Source: Novosphingobium sp. CECT 9465
Lineage (GTDB): Bacteria > Pseudomonadota > Alphaproteobacteria > Sphingomonadales > Sphingomonadaceae
Reading direction: 5' to 3'
Assembly: GCF_920987055.1 (NCBI RefSeq)
Contig: NZ_CAKLBX010000001.1
Coordinates: 3,086,501-3,150,500 of the forward strand
Length of the DNA stretch: 64,000 nt
Shown here: piece after piece, positions 53,684 to 62,355 of the stretch
How positions within the stretch are numbered: position 1 is the stretch's first letter
Layout of the letters: every line of letters begins with the position of its first letter
Program-made: the position numbers and the translations under genes
Notes under the pieces: generated by a model
Database searches by the model: none
Told to the model about the DNA's origin: nothing
What the model saw: the letters and a program-made list of their open reading frames with translations, nothing else

Positions 53684-56600
53684 ATGGCCCATATCCTAAC
53701 GGACGCAGCGCTTGGCGCTGCGCCGCTCGCCCCGCATTGCGCATTTGATGAGCGTGCGCGTGCGCTGCTAACCGCAGCCACCTCGCTTCTACCCCTACTC
53801 GAAACCGGGCAGCTTGTTGAATCCGCCTGCCTGCGCGATGCGATGTCGGTAGCCTTTGGCGGCACCGATGCTGAAGGTGCATGGGATTGGAAGAGCGCCT
53901 ACGATGCCTGTGAGGTTGCTCAAATCCTTTTCCTGCGCCGTTTTGGCCCGGCAATCTTGTCACGCAGCGGCTCCCGATCTCGCTCCCTTGCGCTGATTGA
54001 GCGGGTAGCGGCTCTTATGCCAACCCACACCCGGCGCTCTGAAACCAGCCAGGCCTTGCAACAATATTCGACGCCCGCTGGCCTGTCCTTCGTCGCCGTT
54101 GTCGCTGCTTCGATCGGCGCAGGCGAAACTGTGCTCGAACCTTCTGCTGGCACAGGCATGTTGGCGATCCAGGCCGAACTGGCCGGTGCACAGCTCGTGC
54201 TGAATGAACTCGCTGAAGGCAGGGCAACACTGCTGTCACGCTTGTTCTCGGGCGTGGCTGTCAGCAGACATGACGCCGCGTCGATTGATGATCGCATGCC
54301 CATTTCGGCACGCCCGAGCGTTATCCTCATGAACCCGCCATTTTCGGCTGTCGCGCATGTTGAGCGGACGATGAAGGACGCCGCGTTTCGTCACATCGCT
54401 TCCGCCCTGGCCCGGCTCGAGAATGGGGGCCGGCTGGTGGTCATTACCGGCGCTGGCTGTTCTCCTGATGCTCCAGCATGGCGCGATGCTTTCATCCGGT
54501 TGCAGGGGACCGGACGTGTGGTCTTCACCGCAGCCATCGACGGCAAGGTCTATCGCAAGCACGGCACGACGATCGACACGCGATTGACGGTGATCGACAA
54601 GCTGCCCGCTTCCGATCCCACGACTTTCGTTCCAAGTTCAGGAACCGCTCCTGACACAGCGACCTTGCTCAAATGGGTCGAAGCGCAGGTGCCGCCGCGC
54701 GGACCGATTGCCCCATTGCCCGGTGCAGGACTGCATTGCGCTTCTTCGCCGTCGCCCGCGAGCCGCGCGGTTGCTCGGACTGCCCAGATCAATCCCTTGG
54801 TCGATGCCGATGCGCCTGAACTCACCTATTCAACTGCTGACTGGTCTCCGCCCGAGGGGCAACTCGGTGACAGCATCTACGAACGATATGGACTTCAATC
54901 GGTCATCATTTCCGGCGCATTGCCGCACCCGACGCCGCTGGTTCAATCGGCGTCGATGGCCTCGGTGGCCCCGCCCAAACCAACCTATCGCCCGCACTTG
55001 CCCGAGCACCTGTTGGGTGACGGCGTGTTGTCCGACGCGCAGCTGGAATCCGTAATCTACGCTGGCGAGGCCCATACCGGGCATCTGGCAGGCGCATGGA
55101 CCGTTGACGAAACATGGGATCTGGTCTCGGCGGCAGCTGAGAAAAACGATGCTGCCGTCCGCTTTCGCCGGGGCTGGTTTCTGGGTGACGGCACGGGCGC
55201 GGGCAAAGGCCGTCAGGTCGCAGGCATCATCCTCGACAACTGGCTCAAAGGCCGCCGTCGTTCGCTCTGGGTTTCGGTATCGGACCGCCTGCTAGAGGAT
55301 GCTCAGCGCGACTGGTCGGCTTTGGGGCAGGAACGTCTGCTGGTGACGCCGTTGTCACGCTACCGGCAGGGTTCACCCATCAAGCTGACGGAAGGCATCT
55401 TGTTCACGACCTATGCGACCCTGCGTTCGCAGGAGCGGGGCGCCAAGGCGAGCCGGGTCCAGCAGATCGTCGAGTGGCTTGGCCGTGACTTTGACGGTGT
55501 CATCATCTTTGACGAGGCGCACGCCATGGCCAATGCCGCAGGCGGAAAGGGCATGCGCGGCGATGTCTCGGCTTCGCAGCAGGGACGGGCAGGCCTGCGG
55601 CTGCAACATGCCCTGCCCAGTGCCCGCATCGTCTATGTCTCGGCCACTGGTGCCACGACGGTGCAGAACCTTGCCTACGCCCAGCGACTCGGGCTGTGGG
55701 GCGGCGAAGACTTCCCTTTCGCCTCACGCGCCGATTTCGTGGCCGCGATTGAGGATGGCGGCGTTGCTGCCATGGAGGTGCTGGCCCGCGATCTGAAGGC
55801 GCTCGGCCTTTATGCTGCCCGTTCATTGTCATTCGACGGTGTCGAATATGACCTGCTCGAGCACCAACTGACCCCTGAGCAAGTGCGGATTTACGATTCC
55901 TATGCCGGGGCATTTCAGGTCATTCACGCCCATCTCGATGCGGCGCTCGAAGCCTCCGGCGTTACCAGTGCATCCCATGGGACATTGAACGCACCGGCCC
56001 GGTCGGCAGCGCGATCAGCGTTCGAGAGCGCCAAGCAACGTTTCTTCAATCACCTGATCACCGCAATGCAGACGCCAAGTACCATTCAGGCGATCCAGCG
56101 CGATCTTGAGGCCGGTCACGCCTGTGTGGTCCAGATCGTATCGACGGGCGAAGCGTTGCAGGAACGCCGTCTTGCCGAAATCCCGACCGACGAATGGGAT
56201 GATGTTTCCGTGGACATCACGCCGCGTGAATATGTGCTCGACTATCTCGCGCACAGTTTTCCTGTGCAGCTCTATGAGCCTTTCACCGACAGCGAGGGCA
56301 ATCTCGCGTCGCGGCCCGCATTCGACGCGGATGGCAACCCCATCCTCAATCGCGAAGCCTGCCGTGCCCGTGATGCGATGCTCGAGCGGCTTGCCGCTTT
56401 GCCGCCTGTGCCCGGCGCGCTTGACCAGATTGTCCAGCATTTCGGGAGCGATGCGGTTGCCGAGGTGACCGGACGTTCCCGTCGTATTGTGCCCCGCGCC
56501 AACAGCGATGGTTCAGTCCGCTTTGCTGTCGAGAACCGGCCAGCCTCTGCCAACATCGCTGAAACCCATGCGTTCATGGATGACAAGAAGCACATCCTCG

Positions 56601-58030
56601 TCTTCTCCGAGGCTGGCGGCACGGGCAGGTCCTATCATGCCGACCTTGGCGTGAAGAACCAGCGCCGCCGCGTCCACTACCTGCTCGAAGCAGGCTGGAA
56701 GGCCGACACCGCCATTCAGGGCTTTGGCCGCACCAACCGCACCAATCAGAAGCAGCCACCGCTGTTCCGCCCGGTATCGACCGACGTGAAGGCGCAGAAG
56801 CGCTTCATCTCGACGATCGCCCGAAGGCTCGACAGTCTAGGGGCGATCACGCGCGGCCAGCGGCAAACCGGCGGCCAGAACATGTTCAGCGCCAGCGACA
56901 ATCTGGAATCCTACTATGCCCGCGATGCCCTGCGCCAGCTTTACCAATTGCTGGTGCGCGGCAAGATCGATGGCTGTTCGCTCGGGCAATTCGAAACAGC
57001 CACCGGCCTGTCGCTGCTCGACAGTGACGGCGGGCTCAAGGACGAGCTTCCGCCCATCACGACCTTCCTCAACCGGATGCTGGCGCTCACCATTTCCATG
57101 CAGGACATCCTGTTCGAGGCCTTCGAGGGTCTGCTGACGGCCCGGGTCGAAGGCGCAATCGCCAGCGGCACCTATGAAATGGGCCTCGAAACCCTGCGCG
57201 CCGAAAGCTTCTCGGTCTCCGACCGCAAGACCATCTACACCCATCCCGGCACCGGTGCTGTGACCCACCTCCTGACCATCGAACGCAAAGACCGGATCGA
57301 GCCGGTTGTGCTCGAGAGGGCGCTGGCCATGGCAGTGGATCGCGATGCCGAACTGGTGATCAATACCCGGTCTGGGCGCGCGGCAGTCAAATTGCGCGCG
57401 CGCAGCCTGATCGACGATGATGGCGGCATTCACCCGCGCATCCGCCTCGTCCGGCCTTTGGAGGCGACCAATATTCTCGCCGAGGTGTTCGCGACCAGTC
57501 ATTGGGAGCCGGTGGACCGTGAGCGGTTCAGCGAAGTCTGGCAGGCCGAACTTGCCGACTTGCCTGAGTTCGAAACCTCGACCCTGCACATTGTTTCAGG
57601 CCTGCTGCTGCCGATCTGGCGGCGACTCCCCAATGAATCGACCCGCGTCTACCGCCTGCAAACCGATGCTGGCGAGCGCGTGATCGGCCGCAAGGTTTCA
57701 CCCGCTTGGGTCGCCACGGTGATTGAGCAGGACACGGCGTCCGTCGTGCCTGCCGACGCTTGGGCGATGCTGTGTGCCGGAGATGCCAAACTGCATCTGG
57801 CCGAAGATCAGACGCTCGCTCGCGTCCGCGCCATGAATGACTGGCGGATCGAACTGACAGGCTTCAACGATCTTGGCATCGAGCGATTGAAGGCAATGGG
57901 CTTGATCTCCGAGATCGTCTCGTGGAAACTCAAGCTCTACATACCGACAGGGGCTGTCGGGGTGGATGTGCTCGCCAAGCTGCTGGACCGGTTTCCGATC
58001 CAACGGATCGCGACACGCAAAGCCGCCTGA
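53684..58030 (+). CDS. N6-methylase / strawberry-notch helicase fusion protein
   Basis: The 1448-residue protein has an adenine-methylase domain (VLEPSAGTGMLAIQAELAG about residue 145; catalytic NPPF in SVILMNPPFSAV about residue 210). A large helicase of the strawberry-notch family follows, with LGDGTGAGKGRQVAGI about residue 500, VIIFDEAHAMANAA about 608 and a C-terminal helicase-like region with GFGRTNRTNQKQ about 1010. It is a constant gene of these ICEs, possibly protecting or processing the transferred DNA. It is followed after 11 bases by the Toprim gene. Confidence 0.93.
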   Translation: MAHILTDAALGAAPLAPHCAFDERARALLTAATSLLPLLETGQLVESACLRDAMSVAFGGTDAEGAWDWKSAYDACEVAQILFLRRFGPAILSRSGSRSRSLALIERVAALMPTHTRRSETSQALQQYSTPAGLSFVAVVAASIGAGETVLEPSAGTGMLAIQAELAGAQLVLNELAEGRATLLSRLFSGVAVSRHDAASIDDRMPISARPSVILMNPPFSAVAHVERTMKDAAFRHIASALARLENGGRLVVITGAGCSPDAPAWRDAFIRLQGTGRVVFTAAIDGKVYRKHGTTIDTRLTVIDKLPASDPTTFVPSSGTAPDTATLLKWVEAQVPPRGPIAPLPGAGLHCASSPSPASRAVARTAQINPLVDADAPELTYSTADWSPPEGQLGDSIYERYGLQSVIISGALPHPTPLVQSASMASVAPPKPTYRPHLPEHLLGDGVLSDAQLESVIYAGEAHTGHLAGAWTVDETWDLVSAAAEKNDAAVRFRRGWFLGDGTGAGKGRQVAGIILDNWLKGRRRSLWVSVSDRLLEDAQRDWSALGQERLLVTPLSRYRQGSPIKLTEGILFTTYATLRSQERGAKASRVQQIVEWLGRDFDGVIIFDEAHAMANAAGGKGMRGDVSASQQGRAGLRLQHALPSARIVYVSATGATTVQNLAYAQRLGLWGGEDFPFASRADFVAAIEDGGVAAMEVLARDLKALGLYAARSLSFDGVEYDLLEHQLTPEQVRIYDSYAGAFQVIHAHLDAALEASGVTSASHGTLNAPARSAARSAFESAKQRFFNHLITAMQTPSTIQAIQRDLEAGHACVVQIVSTGEALQERRLAEIPTDEWDDVSVDITPREYVLDYLAHSFPVQLYEPFTDSEGNLASRPAFDADGNPILNREACRARDAMLERLAALPPVPGALDQIVQHFGSDAVAEVTGRSRRIVPRANSDGSVRFAVENRPASANIAETHAFMDDKKHILVFSEAGGTGRSYHADLGVKNQRRRVHYLLEAGWKADTAIQGFGRTNRTNQKQPPLFRPVSTDVKAQKRFISTIARRLDSLGAITRGQRQTGGQNMFSASDNLESYYARDALRQLYQLLVRGKIDGCSLGQFETATGLSLLDSDGGLKDELPPITTFLNRMLALTISMQDILFEAFEGLLTARVEGAIASGTYEMGLETLRAESFSVSDRKTIYTHPGTGAVTHLLTIERKDRIEPVVLERALAMAVDRDAELVINTRSGRAAVKLRARSLIDDDGGIHPRIRLVRPLEATNILAEVFATSHWEPVDRERFSEVWQAELADLPEFETSTLHIVSGLLLPIWRRLPNESTRVYRLQTDAGERVIGRKVSPAWVATVIEQDTASVVPADAWAMLCAGDAKLHLAEDQTLARVRAMNDWRIELTGFNDLGIERLKAMGLISEIVSWKLKLYIPTGAVGVDVLAKLLDRFPIQRIATRKAA

Positions 58031-58041
58031 AGGAGCCCCGC

Positions 58042-59085
58042 GTGGATAGTCCCGCCACCGATATCGCCCGCCGCCTTGCCGCCTCAGCTGAGGCGGTCTG
58101 CCGTCGTTACCTGTCCAATGGTCGCCGTGAAGGCCGCTACTGGCTGGTCGGCGATGTTCACAATTCGCCAGGTCGCAGTCTCTACGTCCGATTGTCTGCG
58201 ACAACCGAGAGCCGGGGAGGCGCAGGCAAATGGACAGACGCGCAAAGCGGCGACCATGGCGATCTTCTCGACATCATCGCCGCAAGCTGTGCCCACCAGA
58301 CCATGCGCGAAACGCTCGACGAAGCCCGCCAATTCCTGAGTCTGCCGCCGCCTGATGAGATCAAGCCCCGAAACCCGACCATACGCAAAGCGCCGACCGG
58401 CACACCAGAAGCGGCCCGGCGCCTATGGGCCGCCTCAAAGCCGATCACGAACAGCATCGCAGCGCGTTATCTTGGTCGCCGGTCGATCATCGATCTGTCC
58501 GGCATTGATCAACTGCGTTTCCATCCGCGCTGCTACTATAGGCCTGCTGAAGATGATGTCCCCGGAGTGCGGGAGGCATGGCCCGCCATGATCGCTGCAG
58601 TCACCGACAATGAGGGCACCATCACGGGGGTTCACCGCACTTGGCTTGATCCACAATCCCACGACAAAGCCGCTGTCGCATATCCACGACGCGCCATGGG
58701 GCACTTGCTCGGCTCGGGCGTCCGGTTCGGCAAAGCGGACGGTGTCATGGTTGCCGGTGAAGGCCTCGAAACTCTCCTGTCGTTGCGGCAGGTGATGCCA
58801 TTCATGCCCATGATCGCAGGACTATCGGCCGCCCACCTCGCTGCCATCCAGTTCCCTGCTGCGCTGCGCTGCCTCTATGTCGCGCGCGATGATGATCCAG
58901 CCGGGGCAACGGCATTGTTGACCTTGACCGAGCGATGCGAACCGGTGGGCATTGCGGTCATACCGCTTGAACCCCGGCTCGACGATTTCAACAGCGACCT
59001 TACAGCCTATGGCCACGAGCGACTGGCAGCGGCCATTCGGGTGCAGCTCAGTGCCGCCGATGCCGTGCGGTTTCTCAAAGAATGA
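58042..59085 (+). CDS. DUF7146-Toprim primase-like protein
   Basis: The 347-residue protein has an N-terminal zinc-free primase-like region (RRYLSNGRREGRYWLVGDV) and a Toprim domain with DGVMVAGEGLETLLSLRQ near residue 240 (catalytic Glu) and YVARDDDPAG near residue 285 (D-x-D). These proteins are thought to prime replication of conjugative DNA. A GTG at 58042 with AAGGAG upstream is used; the longer frame lies inside the previous gene. Confidence 0.9.
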   Translation: MDSPATDIARRLAASAEAVCRRYLSNGRREGRYWLVGDVHNSPGRSLYVRLSATTESRGGAGKWTDAQSGDHGDLLDIIAASCAHQTMRETLDEARQFLSLPPPDEIKPRNPTIRKAPTGTPEAARRLWAASKPITNSIAARYLGRRSIIDLSGIDQLRFHPRCYYRPAEDDVPGVREAWPAMIAAVTDNEGTITGVHRTWLDPQSHDKAAVAYPRRAMGHLLGSGVRFGKADGVMVAGEGLETLLSLRQVMPFMPMIAGLSAAHLAAIQFPAALRCLYVARDDDPAGATALLTLTERCEPVGIAVIPLEPRLDDFNSDLTAYGHERLAAAIRVQLSAADAVRFLKE

Positions 59086-59404
59086 GCGAAGTTGGCCGGT
59101 AAGCGGGGGATTTTCCGGGGCAGTGGTGCGCATGGCCACCTCTCCCGGTCCTTGAAGGTCGCCACGCCCTCGGCCTTCGGGAGGGGGCGACTGCGGCAGC
59201 GGACACGGGCACCGCAATGGCTGCGCTGCGGCTATTTTCCGCCGGGGCTGCGCCCCTTTGCATCGCGAAACAAAATAGCCTTTCTTCGCCATCCTACGCT
59301 GGCGCTCCGGCCGCGCGTTTCCGCGCGGTGCAGACCCGTACCCGCAGCCGCTGGTCGTCGCCACGAAGGCCGCGAGAGGCGCGGCTCAGGACACGGAGAC
59401 CATC
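59086..59404. other. intergenic region with a GC-rich hairpin
   Basis: No gene is supported. GCCGCG-AGAGG-CGCGGC at 59369-59385 forms a hairpin just before the CACGGAGAC ribosome site of the DUF2493 gene. The earlier part is GC-rich with short inverted pieces and no recognisable gene. Confidence 0.5.
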
Positions 59405-60340
59405 ATGGCAAGCGCCCCAGATCTTCCCCTTGAAGATACCACCCCCGAACTCGGCTCAACCGCCTATCTCCTTCAGGAAATGCAACTCTACGGCTATCGG
59501 CCCTTCGAGGACGAACCCGATGGCAGGCCGCTACCCGATGCCCGCCTTGCCGGTGGCGCGGTCGCCGACATGTTCGACGGGCTTGTCTCAGCTTTGATCG
59601 ACACCCGCATTGAACCCGATCTCGAAGACCTGCTCTGGAACGTCGTCAACATCTTCCACCGCGCCGGCGAGAAAGTCGAACGCGATCTTGACGACAATGA
59701 ACAGGCGCAAAAACGCCTTCAGCGCGAACAGGATGGCAGCGAAGTGCGCTCGGTCGAACTTGAGCGCCAGATCGCCGAAGGCATCTCGCTCATCGAACGC
59801 CGCGACACGATGGAATTCTTCCGCGAAGCCGCCGCCGATCAATTCCGCATCCACGCCCGCAAGGCCTGGACGCCTCGCACCGGATCCCGCGTCAACCGCA
59901 AGGCCATGACCTCAGCCATCATCGACAGCCGCGACTTCCTCGACAAACGCGCCAGAGAAAATGCCCGCGTTCTGCTGCCCGAAGGCACCCGTATTGCCTT
60001 CACCGGTGGCCCCGATTGCAACGATCACTCGGCAATCTGGGATGTCCTCGACCGGGTTCATGCGCGTCATGCCGACATGGTCTTGCTCCACGGCGCCACA
60101 CCAACTGGTGCCGAACGCGCCGCCGCCTGCTGGGCCGACACGCGCCGCGTGCCGCAGGTCGCCTTCCGTCCCGACTGGAACCGACACAAGAAGGCCGCTC
60201 CGTTCAAGCGCAACGATCGTATGCTCGAAGCCATACCCGTAGGTCTGGTCGTATTTCCCGGCACCGGCATCCAGGACAATCTGGCTGACAAGGCGCGCAA
60301 GATGGGCATTCCGCTCTGGGACTTCCGCGAGAAGCGATGA
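59405..60340 (+). CDS. DUF2493 (YspA/SLOG-type) protein
   Basis: The 311-residue protein has an N-terminal helical region and a C-terminal SLOG-like domain: RIAFTGGPDCNDHSAIWDVL near residue 200, HADMVLLHGATPTGAERAA near residue 222, and RPDWNRHKKAAPFKRNDRML near residue 258. DUF2493 proteins are a regular ICE gene; SLOG domains bind nucleotides. Whether this one links to the Thoeris-like signalling on the element is unknown. It is preceded by a hairpin and a GGAGAC site. Confidence 0.92.
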   Translation: MASAPDLPLEDTTPELGSTAYLLQEMQLYGYRPFEDEPDGRPLPDARLAGGAVADMFDGLVSALIDTRIEPDLEDLLWNVVNIFHRAGEKVERDLDDNEQAQKRLQREQDGSEVRSVELERQIAEGISLIERRDTMEFFREAAADQFRIHARKAWTPRTGSRVNRKAMTSAIIDSRDFLDKRARENARVLLPEGTRIAFTGGPDCNDHSAIWDVLDRVHARHADMVLLHGATPTGAERAAACWADTRRVPQVAFRPDWNRHKKAAPFKRNDRMLEAIPVGLVVFPGTGIQDNLADKARKMGIPLWDFREKR

Positions 60341-60521
60341 GGCAGTTAGCTTTGTTCACTCTAGCTGAGAATGGCAGGTTTCCGATTCAGAAACTGAGAT
60401 GGCTTCGTTGTTATGCGCGAAGTGCAATGTCGGTTGCCGACCCAAATCAAGCCATTCCAAGGCCGATGTCAGAACCACTGGTCTAGCCGCAACACACCTT
60501 CCTTCGAAGCGATAACACAAC

Positions 60522-60872
60522 CTATTCGGTGCGGATTTTCAGATCAGCAATCGCGTCCAGTATACGTGTGATGACCTGCGCGCCTTCAGGAGTGTCATCC
60601 CAGATTTTGCGCATGCTAGACATCGCCTGGGCCCATTCGGGCGCAATTCCCGAATGATTGGGCTCGAGGCGCGGCACCTTGATCTCGAGCGCTTTGCAGA
60701 CTTGCACGACGTTGTAACTGAATGTCTTGAAGCGGCCCTCGCAAATGCGACCCACCTGGCTGGGGTGGACAAGGGATATTCTTCCAAGTTCAGCGTAGGT
60801 GAGCCCCCTCGACGCGCGAGCGTCGACGATTTTCGCCTTCAGATCATCAAGCTGCTTGATTGTTGGCTTCAT
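60522..60872 (-). CDS. Cro/C1-type helix-turn-helix regulator
   Basis: The 116-residue protein has an HTH near the N-terminus (ASRGLTYAELGRISLVHPSQVGRICEGRFKTF, in parts). It ends in a helical region with no further motif. The ATG at 60872 sits inside an inverted repeat shared with the divergent NADAR gene, suggesting that it regulates both. A longer frame upstream of 60872 would swallow that operator. Confidence 0.82.
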   Translation of the reverse strand: MKPTIKQLDDLKAKIVDARASRGLTYAELGRISLVHPSQVGRICEGRFKTFSYNVVQVCKALEIKVPRLEPNHSGIAPEWAQAMSSMRKIWDDTPEGAQVITRILDAIADLKIRTE

Positions 60873-60907
60873 GCAAATTAGCATGCATATAATCAAGTGA
60901 ATTTGCA
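60872..60907. promoter_or_regulatory. inverted repeat in the divergent HTH/NADAR promoter
   Basis: TGCAAATT at 60872-60879 and AATTTGCA at 60900-60907 are perfect inverted copies, 20 bases apart. A second short palindrome (GCATGC) lies between them. The right copy abuts the AAGGAGGT ribosome site of the NADAR gene. It is a likely operator for the HTH protein. Confidence 0.55.
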
Positions 60908-60919
60908 AGGAGGTCGCGA

Positions 60920-61402
60920 ATGGACGAAATTCGGTTCTATCGGGCCAGCGAAAAGCCCTACGGGGCGTTCAGCAATCTCTATCGTCGGGACGTGGAGTTC
61001 GAGGGCGAGACGTTCGTCACAAGCGAGCACGCCTACCAAGCCGGCAAGGCCCGCAAGCCGGAAGTGCGCAAGTGGCTAATGTCGGCGCCTTCGCCTTCGC
61101 TACTCGCGATGGCGGCGCACGGGCTGTACTACTGGGATGTCGCCCCTGGCTGGTCGACATCCAAGTTCGACCGAATGCGCGGCGTTCTCCGTGCGAAGTT
61201 CACCCAGCACGCCGACCTACGTGAGTTGCTGCTATCGACGGGCGATGCTCGCCTCGTGGAATCCGCCACGGTGGACAACGAAGTAAATCGGCTCTGGGGC
61301 GAAGTGAACGGATCGGGCAAGAATATGCTTGGGGTGCTCCTGATGGAAATCCGCGAGGAGCTGCGGCAGGAGGCTGAAGGCTACCTAGTCGCCGCTGAAT
61401 AG
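60920..61402 (+). CDS. NADAR-family protein (YbiA-like)
   Basis: The 160-residue protein has the NADAR pattern: IRFYRASEKPYGAFSNL at the start, TFVTSEHAYQAGKAR near residue 34, GWSTSKFDRMRGVLRAKF near residue 78 and NRLWGEVNGSGKNMLGVLLM near residue 125. Known NADAR proteins hydrolyse N-glycosidic bonds of ribosylated intermediates or remove ADP-ribose from guanine in DNA (the DarT1-NADAR pairs). A strong AAGGAGGT site supports the start. Its end overlaps the convergent kinase gene by 22 bases. Confidence 0.9.
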   Translation: MDEIRFYRASEKPYGAFSNLYRRDVEFEGETFVTSEHAYQAGKARKPEVRKWLMSAPSPSLLAMAAHGLYYWDVAPGWSTSKFDRMRGVLRAKFTQHADLRELLLSTGDARLVESATVDNEVNRLWGEVNGSGKNMLGVLLMEIREELRQEAEGYLVAAE

Positions 61403-62355
61403 GTCCGACGCTCGCCCAGCACTGCGCGAGCATAGTTTGGTCCGCAGTGCTTGAAGAGGCCACGCGCCCCCGCAAACGCGCAGTTCTCGGCGGCCAGACG
61501 TTGGCCGGCCACGATGCCTTCGATCAGCACCGAGGCGCATAGCTCTTCGGCCCGGATGCCTGACGAAAGCATCCAATCGATCACGCCGACGCTGACCATG
61601 TCACCCGATCCGCAGGTGTCGAGGACGGATGGGGCGTCAATCGCCGAGCACCAGACGGCGTTGTCATCATGCCGGACCTCGAGCCCCGCTGCGCCGTAGG
61701 TGACGATACGGACGCAGTCGTGGTGCAGATCGGCCAGCTGCGAGCCTAGTCGGTCGACCGAGTATTTAAGGATGGAGACGAGGCCGAGCGCCTCAGTGAA
61801 CATGTCGTCATGATCGACATCCGAGGGCTCGAAGAAAACGATCGCACCGGATAGACGAGCGGCCTTCATGGCACGCAGGATGCTCGCAGAAAGACGGTCA
61901 GCATAGAACACGTTACACTGCGTGAGGACATGGAGCGCCGACGCCACCTCGTCCTCTCCGATCGGAACATAGCGCGGAAGCTCTTCGCTCGTCTCCGGAC
62001 ACACGAAAGTGAAGTCGTGGTGGCCGGACGCTGTGTCGAGTTCCTGAGCTATGATGGGAGAGCGTGTTCCCGACTTGAGATGGATGTGATCCACGACGGC
62101 ACCGGCCTTGACGAACTCGGCAACCAAGCGACCGCCTTCGATGTCGTCACCCAACATCAGCAGAGGTACAACATTGCGATGGAGCATTGCCAGCGAGACA
62201 AGAACGTTGCCGCAGGAGCCGCCGAGAGCCTCATCCGTCAGATCGCCGTCAGCGTAGATTCTGTCGAGCACGGTGAGCCCGGTCCCTGCGACGTCGAAGA
62301 GGTATTGAAGGTGAGTCGATGTGCCCATGTTCTCGTTTAGTATTCCTTCAATCAT
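61381..62355 (-). CDS. PfkB-family sugar/nucleoside kinase
   Basis: The 324-residue protein has the PfkB N-terminal glycine region (ALGGSCGNVLVSLAMLHRN near residue 45) and the C-terminal catalytic motif DTCGSGDMVSVGV near residue 250, where the usual Ala of DTxGAGD is Ser. PfkB kinases phosphorylate sugars or nucleosides at a hydroxyl. The ATG overlaps the stop of the upstream SIS-HAD gene (ATGA), so the two are co-translated. Substrate unknown. Confidence 0.87.
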   Translation of the reverse strand: MIEGILNENMGTSTHLQYLFDVAGTGLTVLDRIYADGDLTDEALGGSCGNVLVSLAMLHRNVVPLLMLGDDIEGGRLVAEFVKAGAVVDHIHLKSGTRSPIIAQELDTASGHHDFTFVCPETSEELPRYVPIGEDEVASALHVLTQCNVFYADRLSASILRAMKAARLSGAIVFFEPSDVDHDDMFTEALGLVSILKYSVDRLGSQLADLHHDCVRIVTYGAAGLEVRHDDNAVWCSAIDAPSVLDTCGSGDMVSVGVIDWMLSSGIRAEELCASVLIEGIVAGQRLAAENCAFAGARGLFKHCGPNYARAVLGERRTYSAATR

